From contig NZ_JACHLI010000001.1 of the NCBI RefSeq assembly GCF_014204515.1, forward strand, positions 186,001-250,000: a stretch of DNA of 64,000 bases, read 5' to 3'. The DNA is from Pseudomonas nitroreducens. Lineage in GTDB: Bacteria; Pseudomonadota; Gammaproteobacteria; Pseudomonadales; Pseudomonadaceae. Both the position numbers and the translations under genes were made by a program. Shown in pieces: positions 44,241 through 52,201 of the stretch. Each line of letters opens with the position of its first letter. The first letter of the stretch is position 1. A model generated the notes under the pieces. It was not told the origin of the DNA. It worked only from the letters and a program-made list of their open reading frames with translations, and made no database searches.

Positions 44241-45683
44241 TTACTTTATAACTTTAATTAGTTTTTCGCCAACTTGTAGCTGTCCATCTGCGGAGAGACC
44301 TTTAACCACGCCAACGCCTTTATAGCTGTCGCCGACACGGTAGATTTCAAACGAACCCTTGTCATCCATGATGCCGAAGGTACGGCCTTCGTCGATCACA
44401 GCGTTCACCGTAGCACCGGAAACGTACTCCACCTTTCGCACGACCGGGGCCGGCGTCGGGGCAGGGCGGCTCTCACGGCGCGACTCGCGCTTGGGCGCCG
44501 GCTTGGCCTTAGGCTTCACCTCTTGCTTCACCACGAGCGGCAGTTCCTGGAGCTCGCCATCGATGTAGGACTTCTCACCCAGGAGCAGCAGTGCGCCGTT
44601 GTTCACGACCTCGGCGACCTTCAGCTTGCCGGATGTGGAGTCCAGGGTCTCACCCTCGAACAGGGTGATCAGTCTGCTGTCCTGCTGACGCTGGACGATG
44701 GCCATCTTGCCGGTCTTCGAAGTGTCGACGATCTTGAAACCTGCCAGACGGTTGCGACCGGCGGCCTTGGGATCGGTGTTCTCCGGAACGACCTTGATTG
44801 GGGGCGCCGGCTGCTTCAGGACGCCCTTGTTGGCGGCGAGGATAGCGTCGAGTTGAGCCTGGGTGGCGTCAGCTTTCGCGGTCACGGCATCGACTTTTGA
44901 AGACAATTGCACTTGCGCAGCGCCTTGCACCGAAACGGTGGCGTCGAGCTTCTGCACTGTCGTTTGCGCCTCATCGACCTTTTGGCCAATTTTGCTGGTG
45001 GCAGCAGTGTTAGCTTCCAGCGCTTCTCGAAGCTTGAGGAGATCTGACGGAGCGAGCGTTTCGGGTGAAACGCTGTTGTAGCTCTCCGCAGGAGTTGGTC
45101 GACCGTTCAGTTCCATGGGCATGCCCAGGCCTGCGTCAGCAGATGCCTGTTGCGGACGCGGAGTAGGGGCGGGGCTGTTGAAGTTCAGACCTTCAACGCC
45201 AGACGGACGGGTCGGCTGAAGTTGGCCAAGACCCTCAACCTGCTGCGGCGCGGGTTTCGGGGCTCGAATCTGCGGGGCCGGAACCTGCACCGCAGCACCA
45301 ATGTTGGCGCCAGCGGTCGGCTTCGGTGCCGAGTCTTCCTCAGCTTGCGCCTGGTTGGCTTTGACATTGCTGTACGCAACCAGGCCTACGGTAGTGGCGA
45401 CGAGCACACCGATGCCCACCACACCCATGCCCAGGGGGCTACCGAGGAAGGACTTCTTCGGCGGCGCTTCAGGGCGAGTGGTATCGATGGTCGGCTCATT
45501 TCCGCCGTAAATGTCATGCTCTTCATCAGGCTCGCCGTCCTGGAAGTCTGCGCTGGCGTCATCAGCCTCCTTCCCGAAGTAGTCGTCGTCATCGGCTTTC
45601 CCTGCATCGTGACCGTTGTCGGTCGGGTACGCAGCGTTATGGTCGTCTTCAGGGAAGCTGAATTCGTCGTCTTCGTGAGCCAT
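44241..45683 (-). CDS. dotF: IcmG/DotF/TraP inner-membrane protein
   Basis: A 480-residue bitopic protein. The N-terminal ~75 residues are cytoplasmic and very acidic; one membrane helix lies near 85-108 (GVVGIGVLVATTVGLVAY); then comes a Pro/Ala/Gln linker, a coiled coil (~210-290), and a beta-rich C-terminal domain with a second Lys/Pro/Arg-rich linker near 385-415. This layout fits DotF/IcmG and R64 TraP, an inner-membrane part linked to the DotG-DotH core. It is longer than Legionella DotF (269) mainly because of linkers. GGAGAG precedes the ATG. Confidence 0.75.
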   Translation of the reverse strand: MAHEDDEFSFPEDDHNAAYPTDNGHDAGKADDDDYFGKEADDASADFQDGEPDEEHDIYGGNEPTIDTTRPEAPPKKSFLGSPLGMGVVGIGVLVATTVGLVAYSNVKANQAQAEEDSAPKPTAGANIGAAVQVPAPQIRAPKPAPQQVEGLGQLQPTRPSGVEGLNFNSPAPTPRPQQASADAGLGMPMELNGRPTPAESYNSVSPETLAPSDLLKLREALEANTAATSKIGQKVDEAQTTVQKLDATVSVQGAAQVQLSSKVDAVTAKADATQAQLDAILAANKGVLKQPAPPIKVVPENTDPKAAGRNRLAGFKIVDTSKTGKMAIVQRQQDSRLITLFEGETLDSTSGKLKVAEVVNNGALLLLGEKSYIDGELQELPLVVKQEVKPKAKPAPKRESRRESRPAPTPAPVVRKVEYVSGATVNAVIDEGRTFGIMDDKGSFEIYRVGDSYKGVGVVKGLSADGQLQVGEKLIKVIK

Positions 45684-45736
45684 GTTGCTCTCCAGATTCT
45701 TGTTCTATGTGGATATTAATGTTGGATTGTTTTAAA

Positions 45737-45771
45737 GACAACAAGGCGACAATGTCGCCCTGTTGTTTTGA
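45737..45771 (-). terminator. terminator-like hairpin between dotG and dotF
   Basis: Long stem ACAACAGGGCGAC / GTCGCC-TTGTTGT with an ATT loop and one bulge, then TCTTTAAAA on the transcribed strand. It follows the dotG stop by 12 bases and would reduce transcription into dotF. Confidence 0.7.
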
Positions 45772-45782
45772 AGTACCTGCGG

Positions 45783-47183
45783 TTATTTGAACTCGCTTTC
45801 GCTAACCGCCTGCATGAACATGATGTAGATTGATTTGTTAGGCTCAACAGTAACAGTTGGCGGCCTGTCAAACTCTCTCTCAAAGATCGGGGCGAAACGC
45901 TCACCAGCTTTACCGATACCAACTTTCACCTGGTCACCAACATTCGGTAGTGGGTTGGTAGTGGCCGAAGAAGAGCCATCGGTATTAGTGACAGTCTGGG
46001 TGCCCGTCAGCGCGTTCGCATAGCCCTCGGCGAAGCTCGCGAGGAACAGCTTGCTGTAGCGCTCGAGGGTGTGATTGTCGACGCCGTCTGCCAGCGAAGA
46101 CCGCATGGTTTCGGAATCCAGAGCGATGGCCTTCACGGTGGCAGACTTCTTGTTGACCGTCATGCTCTCGAAGGTGATGGTGGCCTTCTCGCCGGTACGG
46201 GCCGGGTTCCCCGTCAGCACTGCCCCTTCAAGCGGGCCCTTATCTACCACCACTGCGCGCACCGGGCTGATCTCATCAGTATTCACACCGATCTGAAGGA
46301 CGGCCGAGTAGATAACGCCAGGGTTGATATTGCCAGTTCCCTCAACTTTGCTGATCGAGTTCTGGGCGATAACTTCGCTGGGGTACATGGAGCGAGTGGA
46401 CGACTTCTTCTTGGCGGAAGACGAATCGTTGGTAGAGCTATCGTCATCCCAATCATCTTCATCCGATGAAGTTGACTTAGTGGTCTTCGAGTCGGCCAGC
46501 AGCTTCTCATAACCTTTCGAGTTCGAAGTATCCTGCTTATTGATACCGCTCGATCTGAGGCCGGCCTTATCCGATCCCGAGGCGAAGTACTGCGGAGCTG
46601 GGAGGCTCTGCGCCGGCTTCATCTTGTCGACATAGGTGTTGACGTTGGTCTCGTAGTCGATAGCGAACTTGCGCTCATTCTCCAGGAACGACTTCCAGGG
46701 GCTCTCCTGAGCAACTGGGCCAGAGTTTTTCTGGCGCACGCGCTCCAACTCTTTCTTGTTCGCTTCTTCCTGAGCCTTACGCTTGGCTATGACCTCATCG
46801 ATGCTCGGGCCTTTCTTGGGCTCGGGCTTCTTCTCGACCTCGGTCTTTGTGGCCTCTTGGCCGAAGTCGAGGTTGATTGAGGAAACGTGACTGTTCACCC
46901 CTTTTTCAGAGGCGGCGATCTTCTTTTCTTCGTCTTTTGCGTAGATCTGGCCAACCTGAGTGTCAGCACCAAAGATCACCTTGTCGGTTGCCTTGTCCTT
47001 TCCGATCTGGTCGTTGGTGGGTGTCGAGGGCAGATCAGACACGCCTGCAATGATCGGATTCTCCTTATGCCCCATTCTGGTGAAGCCAATGATGACGAAG
47101 ATCACCACAACCAGCATGGTGAGGCTAACCATCAGCTTCGCCCGGCCGTTCATGTTCTTGTTGAGGTTCGAGAAAACGCCCAT
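45783..47183 (-). CDS. dotG: DotG/IcmE/TraO channel protein, VirB10-like C-terminus
   Basis: A 466-residue protein spanning both membranes as the core channel. A membrane helix at residues ~16-35 follows a short cytoplasmic tail; a charged, helical middle and a Ser/Asp-rich linker (~240-270) lead to the TrbI/VirB10 domain: GVIYSAVLQIGVNTDEISPV, VDKGPLEGAVLTG, ATITFESMTV. It lacks the long pentapeptide-type repeats of Legionella DotG (1048 residues) and is closer in size to R64 TraO. The ATG follows GAGGTAACC; it lies two bases after the prepilin-like gene. Confidence 0.9.
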   Translation of the reverse strand: MGVFSNLNKNMNGRAKLMVSLTMLVVVIFVIIGFTRMGHKENPIIAGVSDLPSTPTNDQIGKDKATDKVIFGADTQVGQIYAKDEEKKIAASEKGVNSHVSSINLDFGQEATKTEVEKKPEPKKGPSIDEVIAKRKAQEEANKKELERVRQKNSGPVAQESPWKSFLENERKFAIDYETNVNTYVDKMKPAQSLPAPQYFASGSDKAGLRSSGINKQDTSNSKGYEKLLADSKTTKSTSSDEDDWDDDSSTNDSSSAKKKSSTRSMYPSEVIAQNSISKVEGTGNINPGVIYSAVLQIGVNTDEISPVRAVVVDKGPLEGAVLTGNPARTGEKATITFESMTVNKKSATVKAIALDSETMRSSLADGVDNHTLERYSKLFLASFAEGYANALTGTQTVTNTDGSSSATTNPLPNVGDQVKVGIGKAGERFAPIFEREFDRPPTVTVEPNKSIYIMFMQAVSESEFK

Positions 47184-47185
47184 GG

Positions 47186-47458
47186 TTACCTCACTCCTGG
47201 CTCGGTGGCATCTGATCCACCGATGAAGTACTGGGCATCACCTCCTGATTTACCCGACAATTGCACCCCCTTGGAGGCAGGTGTCTCAATGCGCTGACTC
47301 ACTGCAGGCTTGGCCGCTGATTGCCCGCCCTCATGTTCTTTTGCGGCCAAAGCCTTCTGAGCTTCTTGCAGGTAGAACATGCACCCCGCCGTCACGATAA
47401 TGATCAGGCAGGCACACATAATCAGGTCGATCAGGAAGAAGCCTTTTTGATTGATCAC
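47186..47458 (-). CDS. small prepilin-like membrane protein between dotH and dotG
   Basis: A 90-residue protein with N-terminus MINQKG followed by FFLIDLIMCACLIIIVTAG, the layout of a type IV prepilin: Lys-Gly cleavage site, hydrophobic helix, and an acidic residue at +5 (Asp in place of Glu). The short remainder is polar, Gln/Ala/Gly-rich and without Cys pairs. The GTG start overlaps the dotH stop (GTGA) and follows GAGGAG; the stop is two bases before dotG. R64 and Legionella have no gene here as far as I know. It may be a plain single-pass subunit or a pilin-like protein that links channel and pilus. Confidence 0.75.
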   Translation of the reverse strand: MINQKGFFLIDLIMCACLIIIVTAGCMFYLQEAQKALAAKEHEGGQSAAKPAVSQRIETPASKGVQLSGKSGGDAQYFIGGSDATEPGVR

Positions 47459-48609
47459 TTGGCATTCTCCTCATCGAAGACGGTCTTCGCCCTTCTGATT
47501 TGGGTCTGGTAGACGCCCTCGACCGATCCGCTCATGCGCACGCCATCCACGGAAACCGAGATGTACGGGGTAGGGTGAACCTTGTAGAGGAACTTGCCCG
47601 TCGGCGTCATCGAACTCTCAACCGGCGGAGGCAGCAGCAAACGGCCTGGGAGCGCCAGGTAGAGGAACTGACCGTCGTACCAAGACTCCGACCCAGGGAC
47701 GCCGTTGATCGTCAGGGTGCGCGAATTGGCCGGCTTGCGGCCGCCCTGCATCTCGATCAATTCGTTCGAGACGTTGTTAATTTCATGCTGGAAGACCGGC
47801 TGGATGTCAGCCTTCGGGCCCAGCTTAGGGATGGTCACGGTAATCCGACCGTCTACTGTCGTTCTCGTGCCCTTCAGGATGACCGGAATAGACGCCGGCA
47901 ACCCCTCAAGGACGACGGCGGCATTGGAATCCGAATAGTCACGCCCCATCACGAAGGATGCGATGTGTTTGTTCGATCCGATGATCTGGCGGGTGAAAGC
48001 AGTTTTGTCCCCCACAACACCGTCATCGCTGATCGGCCACGGGGCCCCTGTCGAATCGTAGAACTCCACCTGGGCCGCGTAACCACCAATGGTGGAGATC
48101 ACGATGGGGGTGTTCGAGTCCGGGTTGTAGGTGATGTTGCGCACCTTGAAGTTCGGCTCACCCGAGAGACGACGGTTGGTGGCCTCGTCGATGTCAGCCA
48201 GGCGCTGACGTAGGGCCGTGATCTCATCCGGCGACATCGGGGCTTTCTTCTCGACCACGTCGCGCTTAATGCGCTGCTTGTCGTTGGAGCGCATTATGTC
48301 GCGCAGCGCGCGCAGCTGGTCTTCTTCGTACAGCGCGCCAGCCAGAGCTGATTTCTTCCCGCCGGTTTGTTCACGGTCGAAGTCGGTCACGTCGCTGTAG
48401 AACGCTGGCTCGTCTGCCTTTGGAGCGGGGGCAGCCTTGGCGTCAGGCGCCGGCTTACCGTCAGTAGAAGCGGCCGCATCAGCCGGAGCGTCTTGGGCAG
48501 CTGCAGGAGTAGGGGAGGTAGGAGCTTCAGTCGCTTGCGGAGTTTCAGCAAACGCCGAACCGCCATACAAGGCCAAAAGCATGGCCAAAGCCAGCGGAGA
48601 CCGTCGCAT
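47455..48609 (-). CDS. dotH: DotH/IcmK/TraN outer-membrane core protein
   Basis: A 384-residue exported protein forming the outer-membrane ring of the type IVB channel. Signal peptide MRRSPLALAMLLALYGGSAFA; then an Ala/Pro-rich linker (~25-70), a helical region with MSPDEITALRQRLADIDEA, and the beta-rich DotH domain (NITYNPDSNTPIVISTIGGY, AQVEFYDSTGAPWPI, VTIPKLGPKADIQP). It sits upstream of dotG as in R64 (traN-traO). AAGGTGAC precedes the ATG, with an A/T-rich AACAATAATAAAG-like tract before it, and a terminator-like hairpin lies upstream. Confidence 0.88.
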   Translation of the reverse strand: MRRSPLALAMLLALYGGSAFAETPQATEAPTSPTPAAAQDAPADAAASTDGKPAPDAKAAPAPKADEPAFYSDVTDFDREQTGGKKSALAGALYEEDQLRALRDIMRSNDKQRIKRDVVEKKAPMSPDEITALRQRLADIDEATNRRLSGEPNFKVRNITYNPDSNTPIVISTIGGYAAQVEFYDSTGAPWPISDDGVVGDKTAFTRQIIGSNKHIASFVMGRDYSDSNAAVVLEGLPASIPVILKGTRTTVDGRITVTIPKLGPKADIQPVFQHEINNVSNELIEMQGGRKPANSRTLTINGVPGSESWYDGQFLYLALPGRLLLPPPVESSMTPTGKFLYKVHPTPYISVSVDGVRMSGSVEGVYQTQIRRAKTVFDEENAK

Positions 48610-48671
48610 CGTGTCACCTTTATTATTGTAATTATTGACGACATCGGCAATTTACTACAAAAGGAGACTCA

Positions 48672-48702
48672 ATAAAAGAGAACCCCTCCAACTTGGGAGG
48701 GG
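48672..48702 (-). terminator. terminator-like hairpin between dotI and dotH
   Basis: On the minus strand, stem CCCCTCC / GGAGGGG with a six-base loop, followed by TTCTCTTTTATTG. It lies in the 100-base gap after dotI. Since dotH needs expression, it may attenuate, or dotH may have its own promoter in the A/T-rich gap. Confidence 0.72.
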
Positions 48703-48710
48703 CTCATCTA

Positions 48711-49436
48711 TCAGCGGTTGGTCATCAAGATCTTTGCGATTCCGAGACCGTCGGCGTTGGCCAGCATACTCGTTCGCTCAACCCAGATTGTCAGTCGAAC
48801 TTTCTTGGTCAGCTCTTTCCCTTTCGTCCGGAAGGTAAGAATGGCGTCGACCTGGAACGTCCAAGTCCAGATGCCTGTCTTGTCGTTCGGGGCCGGGGCA
48901 GGGGAGACCAGGATCGGCGTATGTTCACAGACCAGGCTAAGAATGAGCTCGCCGTCTTTCACTGCCTGGATGTACCCGGCATCGTTAACTTCGCGGAGGA
49001 ACTCCGACGCGCCTCGGTCGGTAAACCACTTCATCGTGGATTCGTTCAGCTGGGTCTGATAGTCCGAGTAGTTGAAAGAGAATGTGTCGACAAGCGCGTG
49101 CTGTACCCACTGCGAAACCACTTCTGGCTTGTGGTTAGGCTGGCCCAACGGGATCAGCGTGAGAATTGAGCCACTATTGTCGGTGGCGATATAGACGCGC
49201 TCACTTTTTGCACTGAAAGCAACGTATGCGATGAAGCACTGTGCGATGACACCGAACAGCACGATGGCAGCTGCCAGGAACAGCTTCTTAGAGCCATCGC
49301 TTAGGAAGTCATTCCGGGTCTTCACCACCTGGACAGGGGAGGCCTTCGCCGGCTGCTTGCCCTGAGGCTTGGTCACAGCACCCGTCGGGGCTGGCTTGGC
49401 GCCAGCCTTCCTGGGCTCTACAGCTTTGTTCGACAT
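48711..49436 (-). CDS. dotI: DotI/IcmL/TraM inner-membrane protein
   Basis: A 241-residue bitopic protein. A Lys/Pro/Ala-rich cytoplasmic N-terminus (~45 residues), one membrane helix (~52-75, LFLAAAIVLFGVIAQCFIAY), then a periplasmic alpha/beta domain with LTLIPLGQPN and the NTF2-like LVDTFSFNYSDYQ, matching IcmL/DotI. The protein forms an inner-membrane complex with DotJ. The ATG at 49436 overlaps the dotJ stop as TGATG, six bases after GAGG; an in-frame GTG lies one codon upstream. Confidence 0.88.
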   Translation of the reverse strand: MSNKAVEPRKAGAKPAPTGAVTKPQGKQPAKASPVQVVKTRNDFLSDGSKKLFLAAAIVLFGVIAQCFIAYVAFSAKSERVYIATDNSGSILTLIPLGQPNHKPEVVSQWVQHALVDTFSFNYSDYQTQLNESTMKWFTDRGASEFLREVNDAGYIQAVKDGELILSLVCEHTPILVSPAPAPNDKTGIWTWTFQVDAILTFRTKGKELTKKVRLTIWVERTSMLANADGLGIAKILMTNR

Positions 49437-49756
49437 CACGGCCTCACTATCTTGAGTGGTTTCAGTTCATAGATCTGCCCGTCCTGGGTTGTGGCATGGG
49501 GAGTAGGTGCGGGAACCGAGAGGTAGAACAGCCCTCCAGCAAGCAGCACCAGCGTTCCGATAATCGATAGGAAAAGAATGAAGTTCACGGCCAGCGCAAA
49601 GCGGGTCTCGTTTACCCTCATGTCGTAGTCGCTGTCATCGATCTCAACAGCTGTGAGAGCAAATTCCTTCAAAACCTCAGAAGGATCTAGCCTGGCCTCA
49701 GACGTAGTTCGTTCCTCTGGTGGAAGGCGCACTCTTTTATTGCTTGGGATTTCCAT
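49436..49756 (-). CDS. dotJ: DotJ/IcmM-like small membrane protein
   Basis: A 106-residue protein with one membrane helix near residues 55-80 and a short periplasmic end DGQIYELKPLKIVRP that resembles the segment just after the membrane helix of DotI (GSILTLIPLGQP). DotJ of Legionella is exactly such a shortened DotI relative and forms a complex with it. The TGATG junction with dotI implies coupled synthesis. First gene of the large Dot/Icm block; AGAGGA precedes the ATG. Confidence 0.65.
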   Translation of the reverse strand: MEIPSNKRVRLPPEERTTSEARLDPSEVLKEFALTAVEIDDSDYDMRVNETRFALAVNFILFLSIIGTLVLLAGGLFYLSVPAPTPHATTQDGQIYELKPLKIVRP

Positions 49757-49776
49757 ACAAATCCTCTTTTTCGAGG

Positions 49777-49837
49777 ACTATATCACCGTAACAAATCAAA
49801 CAACAATTTTCGCAGTGGAGTAGTGCAAAGTTTGCAC
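49777..49837 (-). promoter_or_regulatory. candidate promoter and palindromic operator of the Dot/Icm block
   Basis: On the minus strand TATAGT (-10, at 49777-49782) lies 18 bases from TTGTTG (49801-49806), 20 bases before the dotJ ATG. Upstream is a perfect 15-base palindrome GTGCAAA-G-TTTGCAC (49823-49837), well placed for an activator or repressor of the ~14-kb transfer operon. The -35 match is weak, which would fit activator dependence. Confidence 0.5.
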
Positions 49838-50252
49838 AATAGTTTTGTTGCCAAGGTGTTTTCTGTTATACGATTTCATGAATTAATTTGACGTTGAATG
49901 TTATCTTTGGAATGTTCCTTTTTGGTTTTCTAAGTTTCTGTCTAATGCGAAATCTCCCGTGCATCAAGGAGGAGCCTGGCTTCCCAAACCCATGAAGTCG
50001 GCTAGAGATCAAGTCGCATGGTGACTTTGTGGCATCAACAGGGAAGGGGAGGAGTTATAAGCCAAAAAAGGCAGAAAGGTGATCATTTTTGACCACAAAA
50101 CTACCGTTTATGTCTCTGAAATTGCCAGCACTGGCACTGGTGGTGACGAGCGAAAGGAGAGGCTCTGCGGGCTCACATGCTCCCACAGGCCTCGAACAGT
50201 ATTTGTAGTTATAATTGTTATAAAAACTATAATTAATGAAATAGATTATAAT
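49838..50252. other. gene-free A/T-rich stretch upstream of the Dot/Icm block
   Basis: About 415 bases without a convincing gene. It is clearly more A/T-rich than its surroundings, a likely MvaT/H-NS binding region. Near the downstream end of the AP2-like gene there are short A/T palindromes (TTATAATTGTTATAA near 50210, AGATTATAATCT near 50243). A plus-strand open frame from 50079 runs into the antisense of the AP2-like gene and shows no coding signal. Confidence 0.5.
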
Positions 50253-50711
50253 CTAGGGGGCTTCCCTGGGGGCGTCCATGCGGTATTTGGCCAGGATCGC
50301 TTCCGCTTGGGCGATAGCTTCCATGATTTTGCCATCAAGGATCGGAACCCTGGTGCGAGTGGGGCGGCCTTCTACCTGGTGAGAGACAACAAGGTAGAGC
50401 AGTCGGCCACGGTGGAAGCCGTAGGACAACCCTGGAGGCAACTGGGGGAGAGGTAGGCCGGTGGCTGGATCGAGTTGCTCAGCTCTCTGTCGGCGTCGCT
50501 TGAGCTGAAAAACTGCGTCGGTGACCGGTGTCCCATACTTCTCGAGGTGAGTTTCATCGCGCCAGCGCTTTGCGGCCGCCACAGCATCATCAAGCGACGG
50601 ATAGTCGCGAATCATGAAGAAGCGGAGCAGCTCATCATCGCCTCGTTCGATCAGCACCCTGACCTTCTTCGCCTGGATGCGGATGTATTTGGATGATCCT
50701 TTACTGGACAA
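50253..50711 (-). CDS. AP2-like DNA-binding protein
   Basis: A 152-residue basic protein. Residues ~8-62 resemble an AP2-type domain as found in phage and mobile-element proteins: three strands (IRIQAKKVRVLIERG ... LRFFMIRDYPS) followed by the helix DDAVAAAKRWRDETH. The C-terminal half (GFHRGRLLYLVVSHQ ... AIAQAEAILAKYR) has the same strand-strand-helix rhythm and could be a second copy. The linker is basic (KRRRQRAEQ). It is probably a DNA-binding regulator or accessory protein. It lies nine bases from the DsbA-like gene upstream, in one minus-strand unit. Confidence 0.6.
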   Translation of the reverse strand: MSSKGSSKYIRIQAKKVRVLIERGDDELLRFFMIRDYPSLDDAVAAAKRWRDETHLEKYGTPVTDAVFQLKRRRQRAEQLDPATGLPLPQLPPGLSYGFHRGRLLYLVVSHQVEGRPTRTRVPILDGKIMEAIAQAEAILAKYRMDAPREAP

Positions 50712-50720
50712 TTGCGCGCG

Positions 50721-51380
50721 TCACCGTGGGTCTAGGGTTGCCTCAATCATCCCTTTGTAGCCGGCGAAGACTGAGGGAAGCACGAGCTGGCCGTCCTGGA
50801 GGACGAACGCAGGGACACCTGGGATGCCGTACTTACGAGCCAGGGCCTGAGCAAAAGAAATCTTGCTGTTCACTTGAGGGGAGTGAAGCAAGGCAAGGAT
50901 TCGGGGCTCGACGTCTTTCTCATCATGCTGGGCTGCCCAGGAGGCGAGCAGGGGTCGAAGGCTGATGATGATCTCTTCTTCGGTGCTCGGGTGCTTATCC
51001 TGGATGATGGTCATCACCTGTAGATGGTCAGCCTGAGTGAAACCGATCTCTTCGAGCGCGTAGAACAGGCGACCGTGAAGCTCCCAGCTCGCCTTGAAGG
51101 CGAGAGGGACGAGCGTGTAGCGATCTGGGTCGAAAGAGGGGTCTGACTTACCCTTTTCGATAATGGCCGACTCGAGGCTCAGGCAGTGGGGGCAGCCGTA
51201 CCAGAAGAACTGGTAGGTGAGGGCACCGGTTTCACGAGATCCCACCTTTTGCTCGATTTTGGGTGGCTCAGCTTGGTGTTCCCGCTGCTTAGCGTTCCAG
51301 CCCATGGTGATCATCCCGATACCAAGGCCCATGCCGAGGATCCCGATGATCATCATTTTTCTTCCGGTGCTGAGGCTCAA
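50721..51380 (-). CDS. membrane-anchored DsbA-like thiol-disulfide oxidoreductase
   Basis: A 219-residue protein with an N-terminal membrane anchor (MMIIGILGMGLGIGMITMGW) and a periplasmic thioredoxin-fold domain. The active site is FFWYGCPHC (Cys near 60 and 63), identical to the DsbA CPHC, and the cis-Pro loop is GIPGVPAF (~185). A helical insert (~105-150) fits DsbA. It would form disulfides in periplasmic proteins; the pilins and exported Cys proteins encoded here are natural substrates. Several conjugative plasmids carry such an enzyme. No DsbB partner is visible. Confidence 0.85.
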   Translation of the reverse strand: MSLSTGRKMMIIGILGMGLGIGMITMGWNAKQREHQAEPPKIEQKVGSRETGALTYQFFWYGCPHCLSLESAIIEKGKSDPSFDPDRYTLVPLAFKASWELHGRLFYALEEIGFTQADHLQVMTIIQDKHPSTEEEIIISLRPLLASWAAQHDEKDVEPRILALLHSPQVNSKISFAQALARKYGIPGVPAFVLQDGQLVLPSVFAGYKGMIEATLDPR

Positions 51381-51513
51381 GGGGAACCGCCTTCACGAGT
51401 GAGTCCCGCGATCCTACCCAAATCGTCATGGGGTGTACAGGCCGAACAGCAGGTATGTAGGCGGTCGCAGATCTGCGTGAGAGGTCTGCAGAGGAGGAGG
51501 GGCTCAAGACCCC

Positions 51514-51694
51514 CTTCGGCGCGCAGCGCGACTAGCTTTTGCTCTGCACTTCGGCGCAAAGCGCGACTCGCTCTTGATCTGCATTTCGGCGCGAAGCGCG
51601 CCTCGCCATCGATGCGGCCGGAGAGGGAGCTCAGGCGCGATAACAGCTCAGAGGGTGGGTGGCAATGCTCTTCTTCGGCGCACAGCGCGAATAG
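51514..51694. repeat. four short GC-rich palindromic repeats
   Basis: Four imperfect copies of a ~22-base unit with core TTCGGCGCNNAGCGCG: at 51514-51535, 51549-51571, 51584-51606 and 51673-51694. The first three are spaced 35 bases apart, with the similar spacer CTCTGCA / GATCTGCA between them; the fourth is 89 bases on. Each can form a GCGC..GCGC stem. They lie in gene-free DNA upstream of the DsbA-like gene. This looks like a small REP-type or tandem array, not CRISPR. Confidence 0.7.
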
Positions 51695-52133
51695 TGTCTT
51701 GTGTTTGGCGAAACACAATATGTTGGCTATGTAATGAAGGTGACAGCACAAGATAAGGTGGTGCTGATTAAAAATTGATCATAGGCCGAGTATTTTGGAA
51801 CCAAAGAGAAAGCTACGACCTTCGGTCTGAGACAGCGAGTATTGCTGGAGGCCCGGAGGGCCGTACAGCTCACTCAAATCCTGGGTACCGCACCAGCTCT
51901 TCTTTTCCCCAGGAAAACCAGCACAATTCCTACTTTCAGAAGCCCCCCAGAAAAAGAGAATCCTGGTTTGGCAGACTCCTGTGATGAAGGAGTTCTGTGG
52001 AGGTTCCGGCTGCACCCTCTCTTGGACACAAATAGGTAAATCAGCCGCGCTTCGAATTTTTAAAGGGGGCGATTTGAAAAATATTTTCGTTGCTGGCCAG
52101 GCTCACGGCTGCTATTCGCGCGTTGGTAAACTG
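51695..52133. other. gene-free stretch
   Basis: About 440 bases (820 with the repeat block upstream) without a convincing gene on either strand. Open frames are short, lack ribosome sites and show no third-position GC bias. Several small inverted repeats occur (for example GGCCC / GGGCC near 51851-51862). No mobile-element ends recognised. Possibly decayed sequence. Confidence 0.5.
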
Positions 52134-52161
52134 TTGGCCTGATGTATGGTTGTGCTATACT
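52134..52161 (+). promoter_or_regulatory. candidate promoter sharing a 21-base box with the ssb promoter
   Basis: TTGGCC (52134-52139), 16 bases and TATACT (52156-52161), 40 bases before the ATG at 52202. Positions 52143-52163 match 58368-58388, which contain the ssb promoter -10, at 19 of 21 bases: TGTATGGTT, one variable base, T, one variable base, CTATACTCT. The similarity extends beyond the -10, so it may include a regulator site. Confidence 0.55.
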
Positions 52162-52201
52162 CTGAAATAACCGTATTACTCGTTAGATGGCGAGATCTGT
52201 C

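Noticed and set aside
35354..49756. Legionella-type effector secretion system
   Set aside because: Gene order and sizes are those of IncI conjugation systems (traH-I-J-K and traM-N-O-P style), and no effector-like genes are evident.
50079..50456. Plus-strand small gene opposite the AP2-like gene
   Set aside because: Half lies in A/T-rich leader, half is antisense to the AP2-like gene, with no coding bias.
51514..51694. CRISPR array
   Set aside because: Only four units, irregular last spacing, similar spacers and no cas genes.
51779..52015. Small minus-strand open frame
   Set aside because: No ribosome site, poor codon bias, and no neighbours in the same direction.
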